Assembly: GCF_900108485.1 (NCBI RefSeq)
Contig: NZ_FNXF01000005.1
Location: 186,001 to 250,000 of the forward strand
From: Rheinheimera pacifica
GTDB lineage: Bacteria > Pseudomonadota > Gammaproteobacteria > Enterobacterales > Alteromonadaceae
DNA: 64,000 nt
Direction of reading: 5' to 3'
The notes below the pieces were generated by a model, which saw only the letters and a list, made by a program, of their open reading frames with translations, searched no databases and was not told where the DNA came from. This document shows, one piece after another, positions 1 through 9,171 of this stretch (position 1 is the stretch's first letter; each line of letters opens with the position of its first letter). The position numbers and the translations under genes are program-made.

Positions 1-372
1 CAGCTGCGCAATAAAACTGACCGGCGCATAAAAATTTAACTGCATCATCTGTTGCAGTGCCTGCCAGTGCGGCTCTGCTGCGCTATGGCGTGCGGTATTG
101 GCCCCGGCGCAATTGATCAGCATATCCACGGCGCCGTTTTCGGCCTCTGCAGCAGCACAAAACGCGGTTACTTGCCTATCTGCATCCGGGCCGTTTAAAC
201 AAAAAGCTCGGGCAAACACCGGTGCATCCTGCGCCAGCAATGCCTGCGTTTGTGCCAGTTTGTCGCTGCTGCGGCCACATAAGCTAAGGCGGTAACCAGC
301 CGCCGCCAGCTTAATGGCCAAAGCGCGGCCAATTCCGGACGAAGCACCGGTAATTAAAATATGCTGAGCCAT
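1..372 (-). CDS. Short-chain dehydrogenase/reductase (SDR), 3' part cut by window edge
   Basis: The first 124 residues are visible; the gene runs off the left edge. The N-terminus MAQHILITGASSGIGRALA carries the classical SDR Rossmann glycine motif TGxxxGIG, and about residue 90 there is NCAG, the second SDR signature (NNAG-type). The catalytic Ser and YxxxK motif would lie beyond the edge. Such proteins are cytoplasmic NAD(P)-dependent oxidoreductases, and the substrate cannot be told from this part. The ATG at 370-372 is the first start in frame and opens directly on the Rossmann strand, as expected. The gene lies 55 bp downstream of, and on the same strand as, the TonB-dependent receptor, so co-transcription is possible. 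Confidence 0.85.
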   Translation of the reverse strand, partial: MAQHILITGASSGIGRALAIKLAAAGYRLSLCGRSSDKLAQTQALLAQDAPVFARAFCLNGPDADRQVTAFCAAAEAENGAVDMLINCAGANTARHSAAEPHWQALQQMMQLNFYAPVSFIAQL

Positions 373-427
373 AATGCTAATATCCGCTGAAGCCGGCCCA
401 CTGTAATAACGCAGCGGGCCGGTGGTT

Positions 428-3091
428 TTACATGGTTAGCTGGAAGCCCAACAGGTAACGACGGCCCCACTCACGGTAATGCGCCGGGCGGCTTGGGTCG
501 TTATCAAAGTAACTGAGCGACAGCTCGTTGGTCAGGTTCTGGGCCTGCAGCATCACTTTAAAGTTTTCGGTAAACTCGTAAGAAATGCTGGCATCTACCG
601 TGCTTTCAGCGCGGGTGCGCGTCATTTCAGTGGTGCCCCAACTGCCAACTGAGGTATTGGCACTGCGGTAGTTGTACGACACTTTGGCATCAAAACCGGC
701 GCGGTAATACCACAGCGTGGCGCTACCAACATGGCGGGATAAACCACCGAGCGGGAACGGGTTGGCTACCGGAGTAAACTCAGTAATATTGGTGTCGGTA
801 AACGAGTAGTTTGCATACACACCTAAACCATCCAGCCAGCCCGGCAGCATTTTAAAGGCTTGCTGGTACATCAGTTCAAAACCACGGATCTGACCGCCGT
901 CGCCATTTACCGGCCGGGTAAAGTCGTATTCAGTGCCATCTACCGTTACTTTTTCTACGCTAACACCAATGTGGCTGCTTAGATCTTTAAAGAACACCGA
1001 TACCGCAGCTGCTGTATCTTCGTTCCAGTAATATTCCAGGCCTAAATCCAGCTGATCGGCAACAAAAGGATTTAACTTAGCATTACCACCAGAGCCGGTA
1101 TTAACACCGTCTTGCTGGGTATTGAGCTCAAAACCAGAGCGCATTTCAATTAACGGCGGGCGCGACATTGCGCGGGACAAGCCCAGACGTAACTGTGCTT
1201 CTTCTGTTAAAGAGAACACCATATTCAGCGACGGCAGCAGTTTGCTGTAGCTGTGCTCATCGGTTACCGGTGAGTAATCAGTGCTATTCATTAACTGATA
1301 ACCGGAAGAGGTGGAAGAGGTATGTACATAGCGCAGACCAACATTACCGGTGTAAGGAATGCTGCCAATTTCGCCAACCATTTTCAGCATGGCATAAGCA
1401 GCGCTGTTGGTTTCTTCTACCCGCCAGCTACCGGCTAAATCCAACGGCCCTTTTTCGTATTGGCTACGATGGTCAATACCGCCAAAGCCCTGCTGTGCTA
1501 CCTGATCCCAGTTATTAAAACCATATAAGTCCGGCGAAACAAAATCGCCGCCAATGGCATAGCTGTAGCCGTAATTACTTAAGCCGTGATCGGCAAGCGG
1601 CTGCTGCCACCAGCTGATAACATCGTTGTTTTTATCGCGATCGGTAACACGGCCGCCAACCAGCAATGTTTCAAACACGCCCCAATCGACACTGCGTTCA
1701 AAATCCAGTTTTAAACTGACCATTTCATCGGTTAGGTCGCGGTCGGTATCGACATTCATACCGGAAATCATATAGTTTTCCGGTTGGCTGATATGGTCGT
1801 CCACCCAAATTTGTAATTGCTTGCCGGTATTATTCCAACGCACATCCAGCGGCGTCGGGCCGGTATAATCAGAGGTAATATTTACCCAGCGCGATTTAAT
1901 ACTGGCTTCAGAGTAGCCAACATCAGCAGAAACGGTCCAGACGTCGCCGCTCCATACTGTTTTTAAACCGGTACTGATAAGCTCATTTTCCTGAAACCAG
2001 GTGGCGTTATTGGCAGAATGCGCGCCCCATAAAATGCCGCCGCCGGTTAGCTGCTGTGAGCCATCGGCTTTAGTAATAATGGTCGGTGCCGAGGCAGAAT
2101 TCTGATAACCCCAGTTGTTTGAGCCCTGCCAGTTACCCCAGCCGTCAAACCAGAACTGATCTTCGCGCTCTTCTATATCAAACTGCGAGTAGAACAAATC
2201 ATATTTCAGGTTTAAGCGGTCGGTGGGTTCCCATTCCAGAATGGTCAGTAAACCAAGGCGTTCAATATTGCCTACTTTAGTACCGCTTTTACCGCCCCAG
2301 GGTGCAGCTTCAGTAATACCATCTTCGTTGATATCACCCTGCTCGGCCGGGTTGTTGTTGTATGAATAAAATTCTGTACCGCGCTGAACTGACGGCTGAT
2401 CCTGATAAGACACGCCAAACACTACGCCAAAGTTATCGCTTAACTTATCCACATAGGCAAAGGCCGCCTTTTTACCGCTGCTGTCAGCACCGCTTAAATC
2501 ATCAGCCAGATCGTACTGCATCAGGTTGCCGCTGAGGCTAATCAGCCGTTTGTCGCGCGATAACGGGCTGACAAAATTCATATTAACCAGGCCGGCAATA
2601 CCGCCTTCAACATTGTTGGCCATCGGGCTTTTATACACTTCAACCGAGTTGATTAACTCGGCCGGAAACTGCTCGTAGCGCACGTCGCGGCTGGGCTCGG
2701 CACTGACTATTTCGCGCCCGTTCATGGTGGCAATGTTCAGCCGTGGGCCCAGGCCACGGATAGATAAACTGCTGGCATTACCGCGATCACGCTCTGCTGC
2801 CACGCCGGGTAAACGTGCCAGCGCATCAGCGATGGTAACATCGGGCAATTGGCCAAGATCGTCGGTAGAGATAATTTCAACGCTGGATTCAGCGAATTTT
2901 TTCTGCTGTAAAGATTTGCTTAAAGTAGCACCAAAGCCTCGTACCACGATGGTTTCTACCTGATCCTGCTCAGCCACTTGCGCTTGTGCTGCGGCCTGCT
3001 GCTCTGTTGCGGTTTGCGCCTGAACATTTTGTATAGCCAGACACTGCGCTATAGCCACAGCCATAACGGTTAATTTGAATTTTGCTGTCAT
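428..3091 (-). CDS. TonB-dependent outer-membrane receptor
   Basis: An 887-residue outer-membrane transporter. It starts with a signal peptide (hydrophobic stretch ending QNVQA, about residue 25). A plug domain follows (about residues 50-170), with the conserved pattern LPDVTIADALARLPGV, SIRGLGPRLN and VEVYKSPMANNVEGGIAG. The rest is an aromatic-rich beta barrel ending in the last-strand pattern RRYLLGFQLTM. The plug and barrel style matches the large Caulobacter/Xanthomonas-type TonB receptor group, often used for carbohydrate uptake; the substrate here is inferred, not shown. The terminal residue is Met where Phe is usual. The ATG has a GG-rich ribosome site (GGGGTAGGAA). Two palindromes of LacI-family type lie in its long upstream region, which supports sugar-responsive control. 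Confidence 0.9.
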   Translation of the reverse strand: MTAKFKLTVMAVAIAQCLAIQNVQAQTATEQQAAAQAQVAEQDQVETIVVRGFGATLSKSLQQKKFAESSVEIISTDDLGQLPDVTIADALARLPGVAAERDRGNASSLSIRGLGPRLNIATMNGREIVSAEPSRDVRYEQFPAELINSVEVYKSPMANNVEGGIAGLVNMNFVSPLSRDKRLISLSGNLMQYDLADDLSGADSSGKKAAFAYVDKLSDNFGVVFGVSYQDQPSVQRGTEFYSYNNNPAEQGDINEDGITEAAPWGGKSGTKVGNIERLGLLTILEWEPTDRLNLKYDLFYSQFDIEEREDQFWFDGWGNWQGSNNWGYQNSASAPTIITKADGSQQLTGGGILWGAHSANNATWFQENELISTGLKTVWSGDVWTVSADVGYSEASIKSRWVNITSDYTGPTPLDVRWNNTGKQLQIWVDDHISQPENYMISGMNVDTDRDLTDEMVSLKLDFERSVDWGVFETLLVGGRVTDRDKNNDVISWWQQPLADHGLSNYGYSYAIGGDFVSPDLYGFNNWDQVAQQGFGGIDHRSQYEKGPLDLAGSWRVEETNSAAYAMLKMVGEIGSIPYTGNVGLRYVHTSSTSSGYQLMNSTDYSPVTDEHSYSKLLPSLNMVFSLTEEAQLRLGLSRAMSRPPLIEMRSGFELNTQQDGVNTGSGGNAKLNPFVADQLDLGLEYYWNEDTAAAVSVFFKDLSSHIGVSVEKVTVDGTEYDFTRPVNGDGGQIRGFELMYQQAFKMLPGWLDGLGVYANYSFTDTNITEFTPVANPFPLGGLSRHVGSATLWYYRAGFDAKVSYNYRSANTSVGSWGTTEMTRTRAESTVDASISYEFTENFKVMLQAQNLTNELSLSYFDNDPSRPAHYREWGRRYLLGFQLTM

Positions 3092-3257
3092 TTCCTACCC
3101 CTGTCGATACAACTTGTTATTGTTTTATCTGTTGCCAGCCCAGTGCTGATAACGCAGGAGATAAAAAACCAGCCTGGTGTAACCCATGGTTACACTGAGC
3201 ACTTATCACCTGAAACCTGCTCAACCTGATGCGATGCGGGCTTTTTATAACATTTAA

Positions 3258-3271
3258 GGTAAACGTTTACC
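3258..3271. promoter_or_regulatory. Candidate LacI-family operator 1 upstream of the TonB receptor
   Basis: GGTAAACGTTTACC is a perfect 14-bp palindrome with central CG, the form recognised by many LacI/GalR-family repressors. It lies about 167 bp upstream of the receptor start. A near copy is found about 130 bp further upstream. No LacI-family gene is present in the window, so the regulator is unknown. Confidence 0.6.
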
Positions 3272-3385
3272 ATAAAATTTTCGGCAAAACCCAGCGATAT
3301 GAACGTAAATACATGAATAAAATAAAAATAAATGTACTGCATAATAAACCGGCCAGTCCCAACAGGCATAGAACACGGCCGAACA

Positions 3386-3399
3386 GGTAAACGCTTACC
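3386..3399. promoter_or_regulatory. Candidate LacI-family operator 2 upstream of the TonB receptor
   Basis: GGTAAACGCTTACC differs from operator 1 by one base, leaving one mismatched pair in the palindrome. Two sites this alike in one intergenic region argue for a real operator pair, possibly acting by looping. The region between them is AT-rich and may hold the promoter. Confidence 0.6.
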
Positions 3400-3523
3400 A
3401 TGCATAGGGTAAAAATAACGCCTTAAAATATAAGGCCGTAGCGGCAATAAAAACCAGTTGCTAAAAGTGGCAATAAAAACTATTGCACGCAGTGCTTTTT
3501 TATTAGCTGCAATTTATGCCAAT

Positions 3524-3552
3524 AAAAAACCCCGCGCTATAAAGCACGGGGT
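3524..3552 (-). terminator. Rho-independent terminator after glnK-amtB
   Basis: On the minus strand, CCCCGTGC and GCGCGGGG form an 8-bp stem (one G-U pair) around TTTATA, followed by TTTTTT. It lies about 130 bp past the amtB stop and in front of the TonB receptor promoter region, insulating the two transcripts. Confidence 0.85.
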
Positions 3553-3586
3553 GTCAGATAAAAAGACAAAGGACAAGGATAGACGT

Positions 3587-3669
3587 AGTTTGGTGGGGAC
3601 GTTCAGTTCGCGGTAGCGCTACCTGTTGGTAACGTATCGCTCACTCGCTCCCGGGAAGTTCCACCAACT
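3587..3669. repeat. Imperfect inverted repeat downstream of amtB
   Basis: The outer arms AGTTTGGTGGGGAC and GTTCCACCAACT pair imperfectly across about 83 bp. The interior contains a perfect 12-bp palindrome GGTAGCGCTACC at 3612-3623. On the minus strand the interior reads GGGAGCGAGTGAGCG, which recalls the interior of the hairpin repeats at 5906 and 15619, so this may be a diverged member of that family. No coding function is seen. Confidence 0.5.
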
Positions 3670-3682
3670 CTTCCCAGGCTGC

Positions 3683-4954
3683 TTACTTTACCGACGCAAC
3701 GAACTCAGGGTAGGCTTCAATTCCACACTCTGAGGCATCAACGCCTTCATACTCGGCTTCTTCGCTTACGCGGATGCCCAAAACCAGTTTAAGTACATAC
3801 CAAACAATCAGGCTGCAACCGAATACCCAGACAAAAATGGTAGCCGCGCCGATCAGTTGGCCAGTGAAACTGCTGTCACTGTTAGTTAGCGGCACTAACA
3901 GTAAGCCATAAATACCTACAGTACCGTGCACAGAGATCGCACCTACCGGATCATCAATTTTTAGCTTATCTAGGCCGATAATAGATGCCACCACCAACAC
4001 GCCACCAATAGCACCGAATAAGGTTGCCTGCAGTGCAGTTGGCGTGGATGGCTCAGCAGTGATAGCCACTAAACCTGCCAGAGCGCCGTTTAAAGCCATG
4101 GTTAAATCTGCTTTACGGAACAACACTACCGACAGAGCCAGCGCCGCTATAGCGCCTGCAGCAGCTGCAGCATTGGTGTTAAGAAATACTACGGCGACCG
4201 CATTAGCGTTGCTGATATCGCCCAGTTTTAGTACCGAGCCACCATTAAAACCAAACCAGCCCATCCACAGCACCAGAGTACCCAGTGTTGCCAGCGGCAT
4301 ATTGGCACCCGGAATGGCATTTACTTTACCGTCTTTGCTGTATTTGCCTTTACGCGCACCCAGCAATAATACCCCGGCAAGCGCGGCAGCAGCACCAGCC
4401 ATATGCACTATGCCTGAACCGGCAAAGTCAGAGAAACCCAAATCACCTAAGGTGTATAAGCCAAATACCGCATTACCGCCCCAGGTCCATGAACCTTCCA
4501 TTGGGTAGATAAAACCGGTCATTACTACCGCAAACGCCAAAAAAGCCCACAGTTTCATCCGTTCAGCCACAGCACCGGACACAATTGACATAGCAGTAGC
4601 AACAAACACTACCTGAAAGAAAAAGTCAGAGGCAGTAGAGTACACAGCTGCGCCAGTGAAGCCATCTTCACGTTCAGCAAAGCTGGTTAGCGTGGCGTCC
4701 ACATCAACAGCGCCAATACCGCTTAAGAAAAACTCGCCGCCGTACATAAAGGCGTAACCGCACACCAGATACATAATGCAGGCAATAGAATACAACGCCA
4801 CGTTCTTAGTCAGAATTTCAGTAGTGTTTTTTGCCCGTACCAGGCCAGCTTCCAGCATAGAGAAGCCCGCCGCCATCCACATTACCAATACCCCGCACAT
4901 CAGGAAGTAAAAGGTGTCCATCGCATACTGTAAATGATAAATTTGCTCTTGCAT
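3683..4954 (-). CDS. amtB: Ammonium transporter AmtB
   Basis: A 423-residue inner-membrane ammonium channel of the Amt/Rh family with about 11 membrane spans. The family's twin pore histidines are visible in SGIVHMAG (about residue 184) and ISVHGTVG (about residue 340). The conserved stretch WMGWFGFNGGS is also present. There is no cleavable signal peptide, as in many short Amt proteins. It lies 12 bp downstream of glnK on the same strand, the usual glnK-amtB operon: GlnK plugs the channel when nitrogen is sufficient. A terminator follows at 3524-3552. The alternative reading frames on the opposite strand are shadows of this gene. Confidence 0.97.
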   Translation of the reverse strand: MQEQIYHLQYAMDTFYFLMCGVLVMWMAAGFSMLEAGLVRAKNTTEILTKNVALYSIACIMYLVCGYAFMYGGEFFLSGIGAVDVDATLTSFAEREDGFTGAAVYSTASDFFFQVVFVATAMSIVSGAVAERMKLWAFLAFAVVMTGFIYPMEGSWTWGGNAVFGLYTLGDLGFSDFAGSGIVHMAGAAAALAGVLLLGARKGKYSKDGKVNAIPGANMPLATLGTLVLWMGWFGFNGGSVLKLGDISNANAVAVVFLNTNAAAAAGAIAALALSVVLFRKADLTMALNGALAGLVAITAEPSTPTALQATLFGAIGGVLVVASIIGLDKLKIDDPVGAISVHGTVGIYGLLLVPLTNSDSSFTGQLIGAATIFVWVFGCSLIVWYVLKLVLGIRVSEEAEYEGVDASECGIEAYPEFVASVK

Positions 4955-4966
4955 GATAACAGCTCC

Positions 4967-5368
<402 letters not shown>

Positions 5369-5420
5369 TTATTTAATTATTAAATATCAACAAGTTAAAC
5401 TAAAAACACTATTGCGGGCG

Positions 5421-5446
5421 AAAAAAAACGCACCAGAACGGTGCGT
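5421..5446 (-). terminator. Bidirectional terminator after yacL
   Basis: ACGCACC and GGTGCGT form a 7-bp stem around AGAAC. On the minus strand it is followed by eight T residues; on the plus strand also by a T run. It lies 35 bp past the yacL stop and upstream of the glnK promoter region. Confidence 0.85.
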
Positions 5447-5480
5447 TTTTTCCCTGTCGCTGTGCAGTTTCAGCGCAGGC

Positions 5481-5870
5481 TCAGCCAGCCAGAAATTGCT
5501 GCCATTCGCGCAGCAGTTTTAGTAAATCTTCCAGTCCGCATTGTGTGCTCATGCCCTGCTCGTCCAACTGTAAATCATCATCGGCCAGTTTATCTTGTTG
5601 TCGCTGCGGCAACTGCTCTGTACCGGTGTAAAACAGCGTGTTATGGCTTAAGGTAACTTCGCCGTTTTCCACCTCCAGCAAAAACTCTTTGCCCTGATAC
5701 TGCATACTCTGGTGTGGCTTAAGTGTGCCAAGTTGCTGCAACAAGGCGGTATAGGCTTCAGCCTGTTGGCCAAATTCGTCCAGCAAAAAGCGGCCTAATA
5801 CCTCATGCTCGACTGAGAGTTTTATACTGAACTGCAGTGTATTGCGATCGTAGATAAAGTCGTATTCCAT
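5481..5870 (-). CDS. yacL: UPF0231 family protein YacL
   Basis: A 129-residue cytoplasmic protein of unknown function. It matches E. coli YacL (about 120 residues) by pattern: the start MEYDFIYD, the HEVLGRF segment near residue 22 and the C-terminal CGLEDLLKLL. In E. coli yacL lies directly downstream of acnB; here it also follows acnB on the same strand, which strongly supports the identity. The 264-bp gap from acnB holds a terminator and a large inverted repeat, so it is probably transcribed separately. No catalytic motif is visible. Confidence 0.88.
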   Translation of the reverse strand: MEYDFIYDRNTLQFSIKLSVEHEVLGRFLLDEFGQQAEAYTALLQQLGTLKPHQSMQYQGKEFLLEVENGEVTLSHNTLFYTGTEQLPQRQQDKLADDDLQLDEQGMSTQCGLEDLLKLLREWQQFLAG

Positions 5871-5905
5871 ACATTTTGTCCATACGAAGAAATAGGCTGA
5901 TGGTC

Positions 5906-6034
5906 ATTTGCGTCGCTTTACCCTAGCAGGCTTGTATCCCCAATGGGGCGACACAGGGTGTCTGAGCGGACGCACCAGCGGGAGCGAGTTACTGTGGCGA
6001 GCCCAGTGGGTGGTGCAAGCCTGCTCACGCAAAT
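5906..6034. repeat. Dispersed hairpin repeat, copy A (acnB-yacL gap)
   Basis: A 129-bp element bounded by inverted arms: ATTTGCGT and AGCAGGCTTG on the left pair with CAAGCCTGCT and ACGCAAAT on the right. The interior carries the family core CACAGGGTGTCTGAGCG and CTGTGGCGAGC. Related copies lie at 8940-9086, 15619-15747 and, on the other strand, 39692-39848. It is non-coding; the plus-strand frame across it is not a gene. Confidence 0.75.
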
Positions 6035-6091
6035 AATCTATCAGTCTGTCGCTGATAAAATTGTAGCTGTTAGCTGCATATTAGCGAGCAG

Positions 6092-6118
6092 AAAAAAGGC
6101 CTGCAGTGGCAGGCCTTT
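6092..6118 (-). terminator. Rho-independent terminator after acnB
   Basis: On the minus strand GGCCTGC-CACT-GCAGGCC forms a perfect 7-bp GC-rich stem with a 4-nt loop followed by TTTTTT, 17 bp past the acnB stop. Confidence 0.92.
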
Positions 6119-6134
6119 AGCATTGCAGCGCTTA

Positions 6135-8732
6135 TTACACTGCTTGCTGAATAATCACGTTATCCGCTTTTTTGGTGTATTGCGGCATACGGTGGAAATT
6201 CAGGTAACGGTAGGTATCGGCCGCGGTGGCATCAATTTGCTTCGCGTACTCCATATACTCGGCTACTGTTGGCAAGCGACCGATAATGGAGGCTACTGCT
6301 GCCAGCTCGGCTGAAGCTAAGTATACGTCGGCGCCCTGACCTAAACGGTTCGGGAAGTTACGCGTAGAGGTAGACACTACGGTTGAATTTTCAGCAACCC
6401 GTGCCTGGTTACCCATACACAGTGAACAGCCTGGCATTTCAGTGCGGGCACCTACTTTACCGAAAATGCTGTAATAGCCTTCTTCAGTTAACTGTGCCTG
6501 GTCCATCTTGGTTGGCGGCGCAATCCATAAACGGGTTGGCAGCTGGCCTTTGTATTTATCCAGCAGCTTACCGGCGGCACGGAAGTGGCCGATGTTGGTC
6601 ATACAAGAACCGATAAACACTTCGTCGATCTTGTCGCCAGCCACATCAGACAGTAAGCGCGCATCATCCGGATCGTTTGGTGCACACAGTACCGGCTCTT
6701 TAATGTCAGCCAGGTCAATTTCGATAATTTCGCTGTACTCAGCATCAGCATCGGCCGACATCAGCTGTGGATCTTTCAGCCAGGCCTGCATCGCCTGAAT
6801 ACGACGCTCGATAGTGCGTACATCGCCGTAGCCTTCAGAAATCATCCATTTAAGCATCACAATGTTTGATTCCAGGTACTCAGCAATAGATGCATCTGAC
6901 AGCTTGATGGTACAACCGGCAGCTGAACGCTCGGCAGACGCATCAGACAGTTCAAATGCCTGCTCTACGGTTAAGTTTGGTAAACCTTCGATTTCCAGAA
7001 TACGGCCAGAGAAGATGTTCTTCTTGCCTTTCTTATCGACGGTCAACAAGCCTTTTTGAATGGCTACGTACGGAATGGCATGCACTAAGTCACGCAGCGT
7101 AATACCTGGCTGCATTTCGCCTTTAAAGCGCACCAGTACTGATTCCGGCATATCCAGTGGCATTACACCGGTAGCAGCAGCAAAAGCTACTAAGCCAGAA
7201 CCGGCCGGGAAGGAAATACCAATCGGGAAACGGGTGTGCGAGTCGCCACCGGTACCTACGGTGTCCGGCAGTAACATACGGTTTAACCAGCTGTGGATAA
7301 TACCATCACCCGGGCGCAGTGATACACCGCCACGGTTCATAATAAAGTCTGGCAGTGTGTGGTGCGTATCTACGTCAACCGGCTTCGGATAAGCAGCAGT
7401 GTGGCAGAACGACTGCATGGTTAAATCGGCAGAGAAGCCTAAACACGCTAAGTCTTTTAACTCATCACGCGTCATCGGGCCGGTAGTATCCTGCGAGCCT
7501 ACTGTAGTCATACGTGGTTCACAGTAAGTGCCAGGGCGTACACCTTTTACGCCACAAGCTTTACCCACCATTTTCTGCGCCAGCGTAAAGCCTTTGCCTG
7601 AATCGGCTTTAGCTTGCGGACGACGGAATTTATCAGAGTGACCAAAGCCTAAAAATTCACGCGCGCGGTCGGTTAAACCACGGCCGATGATCAGTGGAAT
7701 ACGGCCACCGGCACGTACTTCGTCAATTAATACGTCAGTTGCAAGGCTGAATTCTGCCAGCACTTCATCAGTGCCATGACGGACAATTTTGCCTGCAAAT
7801 GGCAGAATGTCGATCACATCGCCCATTTCCAGCTTAGACACATCAACTTCAATCGGCAGTGCGCCTGAGTCTTCCATAGTGTTAAAGAAGATTGGAGCAA
7901 TTTTGCCACCCAGCACAAAACCACCGCCGCGCTTGTTTGGTACGAACGGGATATCATCACCCATAAACCACAGCACTGAGTTAGTGGCGGATTTACGTGA
8001 TGAACCTGTACCTACAACGTCTCCAACATAAGCCAGTGGGAAGCCTTTTTTATTCAGCTCGTCTAATTGCTTAATCGGGCCAACCGTACCCGGCTGATCC
8101 GGGTTAATGCCTTCACGGGCGTTTTTCAGCATGGCTAAGGCATGCAGCGGAATATCCGGCCGTGACCAGGCATCCGGTGCCGGTGATAAGTCATCAGTGT
8201 TGGTTTCGCCAGACACTTTAAATACGGTAACAGTAATTTTTTCCGCTAAGGCTGGCTTGGCTTCAAACCACTCGGCATCAGCCCAGCTTTGCACCACTTG
8301 CTTAGCATGCACATTACCGGCATCGGCTTTCTCGGTGACATCATGGAAGGCATCGAAAATCAGTAAAGTGTGCGACAGCGCTTTAGCGGCAATCGGGGCT
8401 AACTTTTCGTTATCCAGCAGGCTGATTAACGGCTGAATATTGTAGCCGCCCATCATGGTGCCCAGCAGCTCTGTAGCATATTCGGCGCTGATCAGGCTGC
8501 TTGACGCTTCGCCGTTGGCCAGGGCTGCTAAAAAGCCGGCTTTAACATAAGCGGCTTCGTCTACGCCCGGTGGTACACGGTTTACCAGTAAATCAACTAA
8601 GGTGTCTTCTTCACCTTTTGGCGGGTTCTTTAACAGTTCAACTAAGGCGGCTACCTGCTCTGCATTGAGCGGTTTTGGCGGGATACCTTGCGCTGCGCGC
8701 TCGGCCACATGTTCGCGATATTGTTGTAGCAC
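6135..8732 (-). CDS. acnB: Aconitate hydratase B
   Basis: An 865-residue cytoplasmic [4Fe-4S] enzyme converting citrate to isocitrate in the TCA cycle; in enterobacteria AcnB also handles 2-methylaconitate and binds mRNA when apo. The N-terminal HEAT-like domain starts [19 protein letters not shown], as in E. coli AcnB. The cluster cysteines are visible in [10 protein letters not shown] and GCSLCMGNQ near the C-terminus. The length equals the family norm. The start codon is GTG at 8730-8732, supported by GAGGA upstream and by the exact family N-terminus. It ends at a strong terminator. A weak PdhR-like box lies upstream at 8911. Confidence 0.97.
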   Translation of the reverse strand: MLQQYREHVAERAAQGIPPKPLNAEQVAALVELLKNPPKGEEDTLVDLLVNRVPPGVDEAAYVKAGFLAALANGEASSSLISAEYATELLGTMMGGYNIQPLISLLDNEKLAPIAAKALSHTLLIFDAFHDVTEKADAGNVHAKQVVQSWADAEWFEAKPALAEKITVTVFKVSGETNTDDLSPAPDAWSRPDIPLHALAMLKNAREGINPDQPGTVGPIKQLDELNKKGFPLAYVGDVVGTGSSRKSATNSVLWFMGDDIPFVPNKRGGGFVLGGKIAPIFFNTMEDSGALPIEVDVSKLEMGDVIDILPFAGKIVRHGTDEVLAEFSLATDVLIDEVRAGGRIPLIIGRGLTDRAREFLGFGHSDKFRRPQAKADSGKGFTLAQKMVGKACGVKGVRPGTYCEPRMTTVGSQDTTGPMTRDELKDLACLGFSADLTMQSFCHTAAYPKPVDVDTHHTLPDFIMNRGGVSLRPGDGIIHSWLNRMLLPDTVGTGGDSHTRFPIGISFPAGSGLVAFAAATGVMPLDMPESVLVRFKGEMQPGITLRDLVHAIPYVAIQKGLLTVDKKGKKNIFSGRILEIEGLPNLTVEQAFELSDASAERSAAGCTIKLSDASIAEYLESNIVMLKWMISEGYGDVRTIERRIQAMQAWLKDPQLMSADADAEYSEIIEIDLADIKEPVLCAPNDPDDARLLSDVAGDKIDEVFIGSCMTNIGHFRAAGKLLDKYKGQLPTRLWIAPPTKMDQAQLTEEGYYSIFGKVGARTEMPGCSLCMGNQARVAENSTVVSTSTRNFPNRLGQGADVYLASAELAAVASIIGRLPTVAEYMEYAKQIDATAADTYRYLNFHRMPQYTKKADNVIIQQAV

Positions 8733-8910
8733 AGTATGATCCTCATGGTCGTTGCCGGCAGTCTTGCTACTGCGGCGTCATTTCACTGAAATGAATGGGC
8801 GTAATTATATGAAAATTCGGGCCAGATTGACATCAGGCCGTTAACCACCCTACTTATAGTGGGTATAAATTCTGTGAATATAAAACCGGATGTTATATAT
8901 TCTTTATTAT

Positions 8911-8927
8911 AGTGGTCAGACCTCACT
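8911..8927. promoter_or_regulatory. Weak PdhR-type box upstream of acnB
   Basis: AGTGGTCAGACCTCACT resembles the PdhR pattern ATTGGTnnnACCAAT, keeping the core TGGTnnnACC but losing outer bases. It lies about 180 bp before the acnB start. A close relative, TTGGTCTGACCAG, sits upstream of pdhR. The match alone is weak; the shared GGTCnGACC core is what makes it worth listing. Confidence 0.35.
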
Positions 8928-8939
8928 ATCTATGCCAGA

Positions 8940-9086
8940 GGTTGGAATCCCGAACTGGGCGCCACAGAGTGTCTGAGTGGGCGACAAATTCGTCAGGAAC
9001 GAATTTGAACAGCTTCAGCTGGCCTCTGGTGTCGGGCAGGATAGACCGACATAGTTCTGTGGCGAGCCAGAGCGGGAATTGCAACC
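8940..9086. repeat. Dispersed hairpin repeat, copy B (upstream of acnB)
   Basis: A 147-bp element. GGTTGGAATCCCG pairs imperfectly with CGGGAATTGCAACC, and inside it GGCGCCACAGA pairs with TCTGTGGCGAGCC. The core CACAGAGTGTCTGAG and the closing CTGTGGCGAGC are shared with copies A and C. An extra internal hairpin, ACAAATTCGTCAGGAACGAA, recurs in copy D. With the acnB leader it fills the otherwise gene-free stretch 8733-9171. Confidence 0.75.
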
Positions 9087-9114
9087 GGCGCGCTCAAGCC
9101 AAACACTACATCAA

Positions 9115-9148
9115 AAAAACAAAAAAGCTGAGCAGTCACCTACTCAGC
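9115..9148 (-). terminator. Terminator after the M13 peptidase gene
   Basis: On the minus strand GCTGAGTAG-GTGA-CTGCTCAGC forms a 9-bp stem (one G-U pair) followed by TTTTTTG and further T residues, 23 bp past the stop at 9172. Confidence 0.88.
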
Positions 9149-9171
9149 CTGTGCAGTGTAGCAGAGATTTG

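Noticed and set aside
3190..3447. 85-residue minus-strand frame upstream of the TonB receptor
   Set aside because: It runs through both LacI-type operators and the promoter region, has no ribosome site and no recognisable protein pattern.
4044..4508. 154-residue plus-strand frame opposite amtB
   Set aside because: Antisense shadow of a clearly real gene; Ala/Pro-rich composition is a codon-bias artefact.
5943..6314. 123-residue plus-strand frame across the acnB 3' end
   Set aside because: It covers hairpin repeat copy A, the acnB terminator and the antisense of acnB.
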